Origin: Labrys wisconsinensis
GTDB lineage: Bacteria; Pseudomonadota; Alphaproteobacteria; Rhizobiales; Labraceae
Assembly: GCF_030814995.1 (NCBI RefSeq)
Contig: NZ_JAUSVX010000002.1
Coordinates: forward strand, 1 to 64,000
DNA: 64,000 nucleotides
Reading direction: 5' to 3'
Below, piece by piece: positions 29,399-39,326 of this stretch. The notes beneath the pieces were generated by a model. It was not told the DNA's origin, did not search any database, and saw only the letters and a list, made by a program, of their open reading frames with translations. Position 1 is the first letter of the stretch; every line of letters starts with the position of its first letter. Position numbers and translations under genes: made by a program.

Positions 29399-30567
29399 GG
29401 GCGGACATCCGCGCGGCGGGCGCCGGGGATGCGAGCCAGCAGGTCGGCCCCCAGGCGCGCCATCGCCTGCGGCAGGTGAGGACGAGCCCAGCCCAGGATG
29501 ACGGCGAGGGCGACGAGCGAGGTCACGACCAGCACGGCGAAGGGGGCGACCGCGCCGGTCGGCGAGCGGGCGCTCCAGGTCTGGCCGGCGAAGCCGGCGA
29601 TGCGCACCACGACGATGACGACGATGGCAAGGGCCACGGCGGCGCTGCGGCTCTGCCGAGTCGTCCTCGCCTGACCTAACGCAGCCAACGCCACCAACAT
29701 GAACGCCACCGGGTACAAGGGAGCCACGAACCGCTCGACCAGCTCCGAGCGGAACCGGCCGACATTCGCAGCATACTGCGGATCCGTCGTATCGGGATCC
29801 CACAGCTCGCTGGTATACAGCTCCCTTGGTTTATAACGCGTGACGTCCGGGTCGTCGACCAATTGGGAGAGGTCGAAGGCGTAGCGCTCGAACACGACGA
29901 TCGAGGCGTCCGAGGCGCCGCCGGCGAGCTGGCGCTGCACCGACCCCTTGTCCAGGACCAGCAGCATGCCGGTGGCGGAATCGACGATCTGGCCGCGCTC
30001 GGCGATATAGGTCAGCGTCTGATCCTTGGCGCGCGCGTCCTGCACGAAGATGCCGAGCAGGGCACCGTTCGGCCGCCGCTCGCGGATATGGAAGGTGATG
30101 CCGCCCGCCACCGTGGTGAACTGGCCCTCGCGCACGATCTTGGAGATCAGGTCGGCGCGGACCTGGGTCAGCCAGTAGCGCAATTCGCGCAGGCTGGCGG
30201 GCTGGGCATAGGTGGTGACCACGCCGATCGCCACGGCGACCACCAGCGTCAGCACCATGAAGGGGCGAGCGAGCCGGGTCGGCGACAGCCCGGCGGCGCT
30301 CATCACCACCAGCTCCGAGTCGCCGTTCAGCCGGTTCAGGATCCAGACGATGGCGATGAACAGCGCCACCGGCGCGATGATGACGACGAGCGAGGGCAGG
30401 GCAAGCGAGCTGATGGTGAGGAAGATCAGCACCGTCTGGCCCTGCGCCGTCACCAGATCGAAGTCGCGCAGGGCCTGCGTCAGCCAGATCAACGCCGTCA
30501 GCGCGAGCAGACAGGCGAGAAAGGCGACCGTGAGGTGACGGAAAATGTAACGATCGATCAGTCGCAT
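29395..30567 (-). CDS. lptF: LPS export ABC transporter permease LptF
   Basis: First gene of the lpt operon, 390 residues, partner of LptG. N terminus RLIDRYIFRHLTVAFLACLL is typical of LptF; SELVVMSAAGLSPTRLARPF marks the coupling helix side, the periplasmic domain covers about 130-260, and three helices follow. The start ATG (30567) is divergent from pepA, with about 160 bases between. Its last four bases overlap lptG. The divergent pepA-lptF layout is widespread in alpha- and gammaproteobacteria. Confidence 0.93.
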   Translation of the reverse strand: MRLIDRYIFRHLTVAFLACLLALTALIWLTQALRDFDLVTAQGQTVLIFLTISSLALPSLVVIIAPVALFIAIVWILNRLNGDSELVVMSAAGLSPTRLARPFMVLTLVVAVAIGVVTTYAQPASLRELRYWLTQVRADLISKIVREGQFTTVAGGITFHIRERRPNGALLGIFVQDARAKDQTLTYIAERGQIVDSATGMLLVLDKGSVQRQLAGGASDASIVVFERYAFDLSQLVDDPDVTRYKPRELYTSELWDPDTTDPQYAANVGRFRSELVERFVAPLYPVAFMLVALAALGQARTTRQSRSAAVALAIVVIVVVRIAGFAGQTWSARSPTGAVAPFAVLVVTSLVALAVILGWARPHLPQAMARLGADLLARIPGARRADVRP

Positions 30568-30726
30568 GCGAGGTCCCGTCCCGCCGTTCTAGCCGTGGCT
30601 TGCGGTCCGGGCGAGGCGTTTCTATGTCCAAACTGAATTTGCCGCCAGGCGTGCTATAGAATCCCCAAGCCCTTCGGGCTCCCGCCGATACGATCCCTCC
30701 GCGCCACCACGATCCGGACCTTCCGC

Positions 30727-32226
<1,500 letters not shown>

Positions 32227-32231
32227 GGCGG

Positions 32232-32852
32232 GTGGCGACCACCCTGTTCGGCACCGAAGACAGTGTCTACGTGCGCATCGTCCGGCTCGTCCTGCATGAG
32301 AAGAAGATCATCTATGATTTTGTCATAGCTGATGTTTTCTCCCCGGAGGCTTTGCCGGCGTCCTTCGCTGGGCGCCACCCGTTCGGCCAGATCCCGGCCA
32401 TCGAGATCGATCGCATCCGCCTCTACGAGACGGACGCGATCGTCCACTACATCGAGGCGCTCCATCCCGATCCGCCGCTCGTGCCGGCCGACCCGCTGGC
32501 AGCCGCCCGCGCCCGGCAGATCATGCGGGTGATCGACAATCACGCCTATCGCGCCCTGGTCTGGGGGATCTACGTGCCGGTCTGGTGGCGGGAGGGCCGG
32601 GAGCCCGACGTGACGGCCATCGCCGCGGCGAGGCTGTCGCTCGCGGCCCTGGATGACCTGATCGGGGCTGCGCGCCTCGCCCCCACATCGTCGCTGGCCG
32701 GGTTCTATCTTGGGGCCGTCCTGGCGACGCTCGACAGCGTCGAGGCCGGCTCCCGCCTGCTCGACGGGTGTCCGCACCTGCGGTCCTGGTGGGACGGGTT
32801 CCGCGGGACGCCGGCGATGGTTGCCACGCGGTCGCCGCAGACGCAGTATTGA
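32232..32852 (+). CDS. glutathione S-transferase family protein
   Basis: A 206-residue GST-like protein with an N-terminal thioredoxin domain (TTLFGTEDSVYVRIVRLVLH, HPFGQIPAIEID, YETDAIVHYIEALHP) and an all-helical C-terminal domain (from about residue 85, Trp/Tyr-rich). The TEDSVYV stretch takes the place of the usual active-site Ser/Cys/Tyr region, so a Ser or Tyr there may act. Substrate unknown. The GTG start at 32232 is only six bases after the pepA stop, so it is probably translated from the pepA transcript. In many relatives pepA is followed directly by holC, so this gene looks like an insertion into a conserved pair. Confidence 0.8.
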   Translation: MATTLFGTEDSVYVRIVRLVLHEKKIIYDFVIADVFSPEALPASFAGRHPFGQIPAIEIDRIRLYETDAIVHYIEALHPDPPLVPADPLAAARARQIMRVIDNHAYRALVWGIYVPVWWREGREPDVTAIAAARLSLAALDDLIGAARLAPTSSLAGFYLGAVLATLDSVEAGSRLLDGCPHLRSWWDGFRGTPAMVATRSPQTQY

Positions 32853-32901
32853 GGCGCGGCCGGGCATTCCGGTCCGCGGAGGATCCAGGCAGCGGCCCGC
32901 G

Positions 32902-33348
32902 ATGACCGAAGCGCTCTTCTACCACCTTCAGCGGGTGCCGCTCGAACGGGTGCTGCCGGACCTGCTCGAGCGCTCGATCGGGCGCGGCTGGCGCTGTGCC
33001 GTCCAGGCCTCGGAGGAGCGGGTGCGGGCGCTGGACGACCTGCTCTGGACCTTTTCCGAGGCGAGCTTCCTGCCGCACGGCGTCGAGGCGGACGACGGTG
33101 CCAGGCAGCCGATCGTCCTCGTCACCCATGCCGGCAACCCCAACGGCGCCGTCGTGCGCTTCCTGGTCGACGGCGCAGCGCTGCCGGAAGAGCCCAATGC
33201 CTATGAGCGCCTCGTGGTGCTGTTCGACGGCAATGACGAGGACGCCGTCGCCACCGCCCGCGAGCACTGGAAGGTCGCCAAGGGCCTCGGCCTCGCGGCC
33301 ACGTACTGGCAGCAGAACGAGCAGGGGCGCTGGGAAAAGCGGGCGTGA
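32902..33348 (+). CDS. holC: DNA polymerase III chi subunit
   Basis: HolC-family protein, 148 residues, the chi subunit that links the clamp loader to SSB on the lagging strand. The pattern TEALFYHLQRVPLERVLPDL, LERSIGRGWRCAVQASEERV, FLPHGVEADDGARQPIVLV and the C-terminal HWKVAKGLGLAATYW is characteristic. The ATG at 32902 starts right at the conserved domain; the frame upstream overlaps the GST gene in another frame. pepA-holC linkage is widely conserved and supports the call. Confidence 0.92.
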   Translation: MTEALFYHLQRVPLERVLPDLLERSIGRGWRCAVQASEERVRALDDLLWTFSEASFLPHGVEADDGARQPIVLVTHAGNPNGAVVRFLVDGAALPEEPNAYERLVVLFDGNDEDAVATAREHWKVAKGLGLAATYWQQNEQGRWEKRA

Positions 33349-33424
33349 GCGGCCGGGCGCCCGGCAAGGTTTCGGTAACCATGGCGATGCTACCGGCGTC
33401 GTGTTTCGATCGGGGATCCCCACC

Positions 33425-33811
33425 ATGTCCTTTCTCAGGGTTGCCGTGCTCATCGCCGTGCTGCCGCTGGCCGCCTGCCAGACGGCCGAGCGTCCCCAGC
33501 CGGTCGTGCAGGCCGACGCCACGCCGCTGAACTCGAAATTCGCCCAGGCCGGGGACGGCACGGTGATTCCCGACTTCAAGCCGGATGCGGACGCGGTCGC
33601 CTATGCGGCGCGCTGCAGCGGCGGGCGCGGCGGTTCGATCGCCATGGGCATGAGCGAATGCGACCTGATCGGCGCCAAGGGCACGCCGAGCCGGGTGGTC
33701 GGCGGCCTCGACCAGCAGGGCCACACCCACAACGCGATCTGGTATGTCGAGGGCGGTGTCCGCACCGTCTACAAGTTCGATGACGACAAGCTGATCGACG
33801 TCATCAAGTAG
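33425..33811 (+). CDS. small BamE-like lipoprotein
   Basis: A 128-residue protein with a lipoprotein signal (SFLRVAVLIAVLPLAAC, lipobox LAAC, Cys about 18). The mature part ends in a segment (CDLIGAKGTPSRVVGGLDQQ, then IWYVEGGVRTVYKFDDDKL) whose pattern of short helix, turn and two strands is like the BamE/SmpA fold, though the match is not strong enough to name it. Two Cys (CSGGRGG, ECDLIG) could pair. It stands between holC and the convergent panC. Likely anchored to a membrane facing the periplasm. Confidence 0.72.
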   Translation: MSFLRVAVLIAVLPLAACQTAERPQPVVQADATPLNSKFAQAGDGTVIPDFKPDADAVAYAARCSGGRGGSIAMGMSECDLIGAKGTPSRVVGGLDQQGHTHNAIWYVEGGVRTVYKFDDDKLIDVIK

Positions 33812-33814
33812 CCG

Positions 33815-33830
33815 ACGGCGGTTTCGCCGT
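33815..33830. terminator. short hairpin between convergent genes
   Basis: ACGGCG (33815-33820) pairs with CGCCGT (33825-33830) around a GTTT loop. It sits between the ends of the lipoprotein gene and panC. The stem is short and lacks a T run, so it is only a possible terminator. Confidence 0.4.
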
Positions 33831-33833
33831 GGT

Positions 33834-34679
33834 TCAGACGCCCAGATTGTCGATCAGCCGGGTCTTGCCGATGCGGGCGGCGACCAGCAGGCGGATCGGC
33901 CCTCCCGTCCCGTCCGCCAGCGGCGCCAGGCTCTCGGCCTGCCGCGCCTCGAGATAGTCCAGGGCGAATCCGGCCCGCTCGATCGCCTCGCGCCCCTCGG
34001 CCAGCGCCGCGCCGGCATGGCCGCCGCCACGAATCGTGCGGGCGCAGGCGGCGAGGACCCGGTGGAGCACCGGCGCGGCGGCCCGCTCGTCCGGCGCGAG
34101 ATAGCGGTTGCGCGAGGACATGGCGAGGCCGTCGGCTTCGCGCACCGTCGGCGCGCCGACGACTCGAATGGGCAGGTCCAGGTCGCGCGCCATGCGCGTG
34201 ACGACCATCAGCTGCTGATAATCCTTCTCCCCGAACACGGCGATATCGGCCTGGCTCTGCACGAAGAGCTTGGCCACCACGGTGGCGACGCCGGCAAAAT
34301 GCGTCGGGCGGAAACGGTCCTCCAGGCCGGCGGCCGCAGGCCCGGCGAGCGAGACCGTGGTGGCGAAGCCGGCCGGGTACATCTCCTCCGGCGCCGGGAT
34401 GAAGGCGAGGGCGGTGCCGGCGGCTTCGAGCCGCGCGAGGTCGGCCGCTTCCGTCCGGGGATAGAGGGCGAGGTCCTCGCCGACCGCGAACTGGGTGGGA
34501 TTGACGAAGATCGAGGCGGCGACGTGGTCCGCCTCGCGGCGGCCTCGTTCGACCAGGGCGATATGCCCGTCATGCAGCGCGCCCATGGTCGGGACGAGGC
34601 CGATCGTGCCGCCGCCCCGGCGCAAGGCCGCGACGGCGGACCGCAAGGCCGCAACGGTGCGTACGATCGTGATGGCCAT
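33834..34679 (-). CDS. panC: pantothenate synthetase
   Basis: Joins pantoate and beta-alanine with ATP to make pantothenate, the CoA precursor; 281 residues. The nucleotidyl-transferase HIGH-type motif is in PTMGALHDGHIALVERG, followed by SIFVNPTQFAVGEDLALYPR, FGEKDYQQLMVV and MSSRNRYL (the KMSKS-like element), all family hallmarks. The ATG at 34679 is the natural start. panB is not next to it, unlike in many bacteria. It faces the divergent vWA gene at 34857. Confidence 0.96.
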   Translation of the reverse strand: MAITIVRTVAALRSAVAALRRGGGTIGLVPTMGALHDGHIALVERGRREADHVAASIFVNPTQFAVGEDLALYPRTEAADLARLEAAGTALAFIPAPEEMYPAGFATTVSLAGPAAAGLEDRFRPTHFAGVATVVAKLFVQSQADIAVFGEKDYQQLMVVTRMARDLDLPIRVVGAPTVREADGLAMSSRNRYLAPDERAAAPVLHRVLAACARTIRGGGHAGAALAEGREAIERAGFALDYLEARQAESLAPLADGTGGPIRLLVAARIGKTRLIDNLGV

Positions 34680-34856
34680 CGCGTCTCCAATTCTGTGCCG
34701 GACGGCGGCACCCTCTTGCCCTGCGGGAACGCCGTGTCATACAGGGGCGGCGAGGTTTTGCAGGAATTCCCGACGCCGTCCACAGGACAGGATCGGGAAA
34801 CCCGCATCGTGCGGCCCGTTCAGGCCGGCGCGCCTCGGACTTTTGGATGGAGCGTA

Positions 34857-35576
34857 ATGCCCGATCTGCCAGCCGGCTCCGCCCGTACCGATGCTTCCGC
34901 ACCGTCAGGTGCGGGGGCGGTGGCGGATTTCCTGGCCGACGTCCACGCCGTGGTGCCGGCGGGGGAGCGGGGCCGCCTGATCTTCGCGCTCGATGCCACG
35001 ATGAGCCGCCAGCACACCTGGGACACGGCCTGCCGCCTGCAGGGCGAGATGTTTCGCGAGGCCGGCCGGATCGGCGGGCTCGACATGCAGCTGGTCTATT
35101 TCCGCGGCCTCGGCGAATGCCGGGCGTCGCGCTGGGCCGGCGATGCCGAGCGGTTCGGGACGCTGATGAGCCGGATCGATTGCCGCGGCGGCCATACCCA
35201 GATCGGCCGCGTCCTCAATCATGCGGCGGGCGAGGCGCGGCGCGGGCGTGTCGGGGCCCTCGTCTATGTCGGGGACGCCGTGGAGGAGCCGGCGGACATG
35301 CTGTGCGCCCGCGCGGGCGAGCTGGCGCTGCTCGGCGTGCCGGTCTTCGCCTTCCAGGAGGGGCGCGACGCGATGGTCGAGAGCGTGCTGCGCGAGATCG
35401 CCAGGCTGACGCGCGGCGCCTGGAGCCGCTTCGACGCTTCGGCCGCGCATGAGCTGGCGGCGCTGCTGCGCGCGGCCGCCGCCTACGCCGCGGGCGGCCG
35501 CCGGGCTCTGGCCGCCCTGTCGGACCGTGGCGGCCCCGCGGCCGCCCGCCTGCTGCAGCAGATCGGCCGGCCATGA
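34857..35576 (+). CDS. vWA-like domain protein
   Basis: A 239-residue cytoplasmic protein with a von Willebrand A-like fold: RLIFALDATMSRQHTWDTA carries a MIDAS-type D-x-T-x-S, and VGALVYVGDAVEEPADML gives the later metal-side Asp. Length and spacing suggest one complete vWA domain plus a helical, Ala-rich C-terminal region (AHELAALLRAAAAYAAGGRR). The start ATG has GGATGGAG upstream; frames reaching to 34017 run antisense through panC and are not coding. Its stop overlaps the DnaJ-domain gene by four bases, so the two products are probably made together and may act together. Function unknown. Confidence 0.72.
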   Translation: MPDLPAGSARTDASAPSGAGAVADFLADVHAVVPAGERGRLIFALDATMSRQHTWDTACRLQGEMFREAGRIGGLDMQLVYFRGLGECRASRWAGDAERFGTLMSRIDCRGGHTQIGRVLNHAAGEARRGRVGALVYVGDAVEEPADMLCARAGELALLGVPVFAFQEGRDAMVESVLREIARLTRGAWSRFDASAAHELAALLRAAAAYAAGGRRALAALSDRGGPAAARLLQQIGRP

Positions 35577-36289
35577 ATCAGCTCATCCTCGGCGCCATCG
35601 CCCTCGTCGCCGTGCTCTGGCTGCTGCGGGGCTATACCAAGGCGAGCCCCAGCGCCATGGCGCGGCTCATGCGCAAGCTCGCGGGCTACGCCGCGATGCT
35701 CGTGGCGGCGCTGCTGCTGGTGCGCGGCCGCTTCGACGCCGCTATCCCGCTCTTCGTGTTCGGCGCTGGCCTCGCCGGCTGGATGCCCGGCCTGCCGGCA
35801 CTGTTCGGTGGCGGGGGCCGCCCCTCGCGGGGGCGGGTCAGCGCGGTCCGCTCGCGCTTCCTGCAGATGGAGCTCGACCATGACAGCGGCACGCTGCGCG
35901 GCGATGTCCTGGCCGGCCGCTTCGCCGGTCGCAGGCTCGACGATCTCGGGCCGAACGAGCTCGGAGCGCTCTACCGCGAAGCGCTGAGCGATCCGGAGAG
36001 CCGTTCACTCCTCGAAGCTTATCTCGACCGCCGGGCGCCCGGATGGCGTGAACACTTCGAGCAGGACGCGGCAGCGGGGCCGGGCGAAGGCGCTCGGCGC
36101 AGCAGCAACGCGATGACCAAGGAGGAAGCTCACCAGATCCTTGGGGTGGAGCCGGGGGCGGGCGCCGAAGAGATTCGACGGGCTCACCGGGCGCTCATGA
36201 AGAAACTCCATCCCGACCAGGGGGGCTCGACGTATCTGGCCGCGCGGGTGAACGAGGCTAGGGACGTTCTTCTCGGAAGCCATCGCTGA
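35573..36289 (+). CDS. membrane protein with C-terminal J-domain
   Basis: A 238-residue protein with an N-terminal membrane part (LILGAIALVAVLWLLRGY; LAGYAAMLVAALLLVRG; AAIPLFVFGAGLAGWMPG), a charged middle, and a C-terminal J-domain (about 180-238) with the signature HPD in KKLHPDQGGSTYLAARVNEA. This layout is like the DnaJ-type DjlA/Pam18 membrane co-chaperones that recruit Hsp70 to a membrane site. The J-domain lies at the extreme C terminus and is complete. It overlaps the upstream vWA gene by four bases (ATGA). The partner client is unknown. Confidence 0.8.
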   Translation: MNQLILGAIALVAVLWLLRGYTKASPSAMARLMRKLAGYAAMLVAALLLVRGRFDAAIPLFVFGAGLAGWMPGLPALFGGGGRPSRGRVSAVRSRFLQMELDHDSGTLRGDVLAGRFAGRRLDDLGPNELGALYREALSDPESRSLLEAYLDRRAPGWREHFEQDAAAGPGEGARRSSNAMTKEEAHQILGVEPGAGAEEIRRAHRALMKKLHPDQGGSTYLAARVNEARDVLLGSHR

Positions 36290-36319
36290 TACTCCAACGC
36301 TTACTCATACTGACGGCGA

Positions 36320-38017
36320 TCACAGACGAACGGGCATGCAGGGGAAGTCACGCGACTTCAGGGCAGCGCAGGCGGCCTGGGCCTGACGCTGGTCTTCGAA
36401 GCCGGCGAAGCGGGCCCGCCACAGCGTCGAGCCGTTCTTCTCCACCGTCTCGGTGAAGGGCTCGGCGCTGGACAGGGCGCCGTGGCCGGTGGATTGGGCG
36501 CGGGTGAGCAGTCGGCGGGCCTGGTCCTCGCTGTCGGTGGCGCCGATCTGGATCACCCAGCCGCTGCGCTGGGCAGCGGGCTGCTCCGGCGCGGCGGCGG
36601 GTTCGGGCGCGGCCGGAGGGGAGGCGGATGGGGGCGCATCGGCGACGGCGTCGCCCTTGTCGTCGACGCGGAAGGTGACGGTGCGGACCGTGGCGGTGGT
36701 GGCCGGTTCGGCGACGGCCTGCTGGGCCGTGCGGGCGGGAGGCGTCGCCGGCGCGGTGACCGGCGCGGGCCCCTGGACCCAGCGTAGCGCCGGGCCGGCC
36801 TCGACCGTGGAGGCCACTGCGGGCCGGGCGATCTCGAGCGGCCGCGGCCGCGGCTTGGCGGCCGGCTTGGCCACCGCATCGTCGTCGGCGAGCGAGGCGA
36901 GCTGCATCGGCGCGGCGACGGGTGCGTTCGCCTTGGGCTTGGGCGTCTCGGCCACCACGGCCGGCCGGATCTTGGCCGGGGCCGGGGTCGGCACCGCCAC
37001 GCTCGCCGCGGCGGCCTGCCGGGGCAGCGGGGCCGGGTCGGCGGCCGCGAACATCTGCTGGGTCTGGCGATTGCCGGCATAGGCGCGCGGCAGGTTGCTG
37101 GCGATGAGCTGGCGCATGGTGGCGTCACGCGAGGCGCCGGAGCGGCCGCCCAGCACCACGGCGATCAACTGGCGGCCGTCGCGCTTGACCGAGGTGAGCA
37201 GGTTGAAGCCGCTTGCCTGGGTGTAGCCGGTCTTGATGCCGTCGACGCCTTCGACACTGCCGAGAAGACGGTTATGGTTGCCGATCTCGTGCCCGCGGAA
37301 GACAAAGGCGCGCGTGGAGAAGAAGCGATAATATTGGGGGAAGCGGTCCTGGATCGCCACGCCCAGGGTGGCGAGGTCGCGCGCGGTGGTGATCTGGCCG
37401 GGATTGGGCAGGCCCGAGGCGTTGCGATAGGTGGTGCGCGTCATGCCGAGGGAGCGGGCCTTGCGCGTCATCATGGCCGCGAAATTGTCTTCCGTGCCGC
37501 CGAGGGCCTCGGCCACCACCACGGCGGCATCGTTGGCCGAGCGGGTGACGATGCCGCGGATGGCATCGCCCACGGCGATGGTCGAGCCCGGACGCAGGCC
37601 GAGCTTGGTCGGTGCCTGGGCGGCGGCATGGGCCGAGACCGGCAGCTGGCTGTCGAGCGTCAGGCGGCCGGCCTGCAGCTGCTCGAACAGCATGTAGAGG
37701 GTCATCACCTTGGTGATGGAGGCGGGGTGGCGCAGGCCGTCCGGATTGGCCTGCTCGAGGGTGCGGCCGGCCTTGACGTCGACGACGATGGAGGCGAAGC
37801 GCGGATCCTGCGTGGCGCTGGTGGGCGCGGCAACCTGACGCGCCCTGGTCGGCCGGGCGGCGACCCTGTGCTTCTTGGGCGCCTGATAGGCCGCGTGGCG
37901 GCGGCGCGCCTCGGCGGACCCGGTGTCGAAGGCGAGGATGCTACTGAAGGCGATGATGCCTGCAACCGCGATGGTGGCGCTCCGGGCCAATCTGCCCCTG
38001 ATCCATCCTGACAGCAT
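36320..38017 (-). CDS. D-alanyl-D-alanine carboxypeptidase with SPOR domain
   Basis: Penicillin-binding protein of the DacA/DacC type that trims peptidoglycan stem peptides; 565 residues. The start ATG at 38017 has AGGACGAG upstream; the longer frame to 38065 begins at a TTG. A signal/anchor helix is at about 13-30. The active site has S100 xx K103 (PASITKVM), S160-A-N162 (TRSANDAA) and K262-T-G264 (GIKTGYTQ). The enzyme is followed by a long Ala/Pro-rich linker (about 325-485) and a C-terminal SPOR domain (WVIQIGATDSEDQARRLL), which binds denuded glycan at the division site. This suggests septal recruitment. Confidence 0.9.
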   Translation of the reverse strand: MLSGWIRGRLARSATIAVAGIIAFSSILAFDTGSAEARRRHAAYQAPKKHRVAARPTRARQVAAPTSATQDPRFASIVVDVKAGRTLEQANPDGLRHPASITKVMTLYMLFEQLQAGRLTLDSQLPVSAHAAAQAPTKLGLRPGSTIAVGDAIRGIVTRSANDAAVVVAEALGGTEDNFAAMMTRKARSLGMTRTTYRNASGLPNPGQITTARDLATLGVAIQDRFPQYYRFFSTRAFVFRGHEIGNHNRLLGSVEGVDGIKTGYTQASGFNLLTSVKRDGRQLIAVVLGGRSGASRDATMRQLIASNLPRAYAGNRQTQQMFAAADPAPLPRQAAAASVAVPTPAPAKIRPAVVAETPKPKANAPVAAPMQLASLADDDAVAKPAAKPRPRPLEIARPAVASTVEAGPALRWVQGPAPVTAPATPPARTAQQAVAEPATTATVRTVTFRVDDKGDAVADAPPSASPPAAPEPAAAPEQPAAQRSGWVIQIGATDSEDQARRLLTRAQSTGHGALSSAEPFTETVEKNGSTLWRARFAGFEDQRQAQAACAALKSRDFPCMPVRL

Positions 38018-38244
38018 CACTCGTCCTCGTACTCTCCGCAGGCTCGCGCCGACGGTCCGCAACAAACCCTTGCGACGGCAGCGAAATTCGCCCCACCGTC
38101 TCCGGGAGGCTCTCCAGATCGATCAAGAGCCGCCCGGTCTCCCCGTGTGCCGGTCACCCGGACAACACAGTCAACGACGATAGGCAGGCGCAGTTACGGA
38201 TCTGTTAAATGCCGTTAGCACTCCGGCAGAAGGGTGGCGGTTTC

Positions 38245-38273
38245 TTGACACTGTATCGCGCTGCACCTAACTT
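38245..38273 (+). promoter_or_regulatory. sigma70-type promoter of the phasin gene
   Basis: TTGACA (38245-38250) is a perfect -35 box, followed by a 17-base spacer and TAACTT (38268-38273) as -10. The start would fall near 38280, about 85 bases upstream of the phasin ATG. A perfect -35 with ideal spacing fits an abundant protein. Confidence 0.68.
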
Positions 38274-38279
38274 TCATGT

Positions 38280-38288
38280 TGCAGTGCA
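38280..38288. promoter_or_regulatory. candidate PhaR operator at the phasin transcription start
   Basis: TGCAGTGCA is a short palindrome with one central base that overlaps the predicted start of phasin transcription. TGC/GCA half-sites around a short spacer are the type bound by PhaR, the PHB-responsive repressor of phasin genes in alphaproteobacteria. The site is short and the assignment is inferred. Confidence 0.45.
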
Positions 38289-38364
38289 CGCGGGTCCTGC
38301 CGGGTGCTGGATGCGATCGGACGCGGGGGCCGCTTGACGGCTCCAGACATCAGGAGAGGCTCAC

Positions 38365-38697
38365 ATGTTCCAGTCGATCGACGAAGTGCAGAAGCTGAGC
38401 AAGGAAAATCTCGATCTCGCCAGCAAGAGCTTCGCCGCGGTCTCCAAGGGCCTGCAGGCGATCGCGGCTGACACCGCGGACTACACCAAGAAGTCCTTCG
38501 AGACGTCCTCGGCCACCTTCGAGAAGCTGCTCGGCGCCAAGTCGCTCGACAAGGCGCTCGAGATCCAGACCGATTTCGCGCGCACGGCCTACGAAGGCTT
38601 CGTGGCCCAGAGCACCAAGATCGGCGAGCTGGTCACCAACATCGCCAGGGAGAGCTACAAGCCCTTCGAGGGCATCCTGGCCAAGACCGCCAAATAG
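38365..38697 (+). CDS. phasin family protein
   Basis: A 110-residue, all-helical phasin that coats polyhydroxyalkanoate granules or acts as an amphipathic scaffold. The sequence reads FQSIDEVQKLSKENLDLASK, later AVSKGLQAIAADTADYTKKS and FARTAYEGFVAQSTKIGEL, the classic phasin_2 pattern with regular amphipathic heptads and no Cys or Trp. The ATG at 38365 has CAGGAGAGG upstream. It has its own promoter and a strong terminator, so it is probably a single-gene unit. A TGC palindrome at the start suggests repression by PhaR when no polymer is present. Confidence 0.9.
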   Translation: MFQSIDEVQKLSKENLDLASKSFAAVSKGLQAIAADTADYTKKSFETSSATFEKLLGAKSLDKALEIQTDFARTAYEGFVAQSTKIGELVTNIARESYKPFEGILAKTAK

Positions 38698-38746
38698 CCG
38701 GATGGCGATGCCATCGTGAGCGCGACCCGCACGCGTGACCGTCTCG

Positions 38747-38772
38747 AAGGCCCGGCCGCAACGCCGGGCCTT
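38747..38772 (+). terminator. intrinsic terminator of the phasin gene
   Basis: AAGGCCCGGC (38747-38756) and GCCGGGCCTT (38763-38772) form a perfect 10-bp stem with a CGCAAC loop, followed by the T-rich tail TTTGCTTTCT (the first two T pairing or just after the stem). It lies 50 bases after the phasin stop. Confidence 0.85.
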
Positions 38773-38989
38773 TGCTTTCTCGGCGACGAGAGGCGGGCGG
38801 GCAACGGCCCGCAGCGAAAACTCGCACCGCAAACGCACTGGCGAAACTCGGAAGGCGTTTATAGATTACCGGTGGGGTACAATTCGTCTGCCACATCGGC
38901 CGCCTTTCCCGGGCTGCCTGCTTCCGGTTTTCATGATGGGACACTTCATATCCTCGCCGCAGACCCCGCCCGCAGCCGTCTTGCGCGCC

Positions 38990-39316
38990 ATGGCCCGCGA
39001 GCCGCGCGCGCCGGGCGACGGCACCGGCGCGGCGGTGATCACCAAGACCAAGCCGCAGACCAAGCGTCCGCCGGTCTATCGCGTCCTGCTGCTCAACGAC
39101 GACTACACGCCGATGGACTTCGTCGTGGAGGTGCTGGAGCGCTTCTTCAACAAGGACCGGGAGGAGGCCACCCACATCATGCTGCACGTCCACCACAATG
39201 GCGTGGGGGAGTGCGGCGTCTACACCTACGAGGTCGCCGAGACCAAGGTGACCCAGGTCATGGATTTCGCACGCAAGCACCAGCATCCCCTGCAATGCGT
39301 GATGGAAAAGAAGTGA
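38990..39316 (+). CDS. clpS: ClpS adaptor protein
   Basis: Adaptor that delivers N-degron substrates to ClpA; 108 residues from the ATG at 38990. The core [20 protein letters not shown], the [17 protein letters not shown] segment and the C-terminal [19 protein letters not shown] are diagnostic. The start is uncertain: ATGs at 38933 and 38936 would add 18-19 residues, and none of the three has a good ribosome binding site. A TATAGA at 38860 may be the -10 of its promoter. clpA starts 11 bases after the stop, as usual for this pair. Confidence 0.93.
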   Translation: MAREPRAPGDGTGAAVITKTKPQTKRPPVYRVLLLNDDYTPMDFVVEVLERFFNKDREEATHIMLHVHHNGVGECGVYTYEVAETKVTQVMDFARKHQHPLQCVMEKK

Positions 39317-39326
39317 GGAACTGATC

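Larger units (their letters stand above)
38018..38364. other. dac-phasin intergenic region, 347 bases
   Basis: No gene is seen between the divergent dac gene (start 38017) and the phasin (start 38365). The right-hand side carries the phasin promoter and a TGC-type palindrome, listed separately. On the left, a GAGGA ribosome binding site for dac is the only clear signal; its promoter is not evident. Confidence 0.6.

Noticed and set aside
38200-38220. TTAA...TTAG resembling a CtrA box upstream of the phasin
   Set aside because: The spacing is six bases instead of seven and the second half is TTAG, so it does not meet the consensus.
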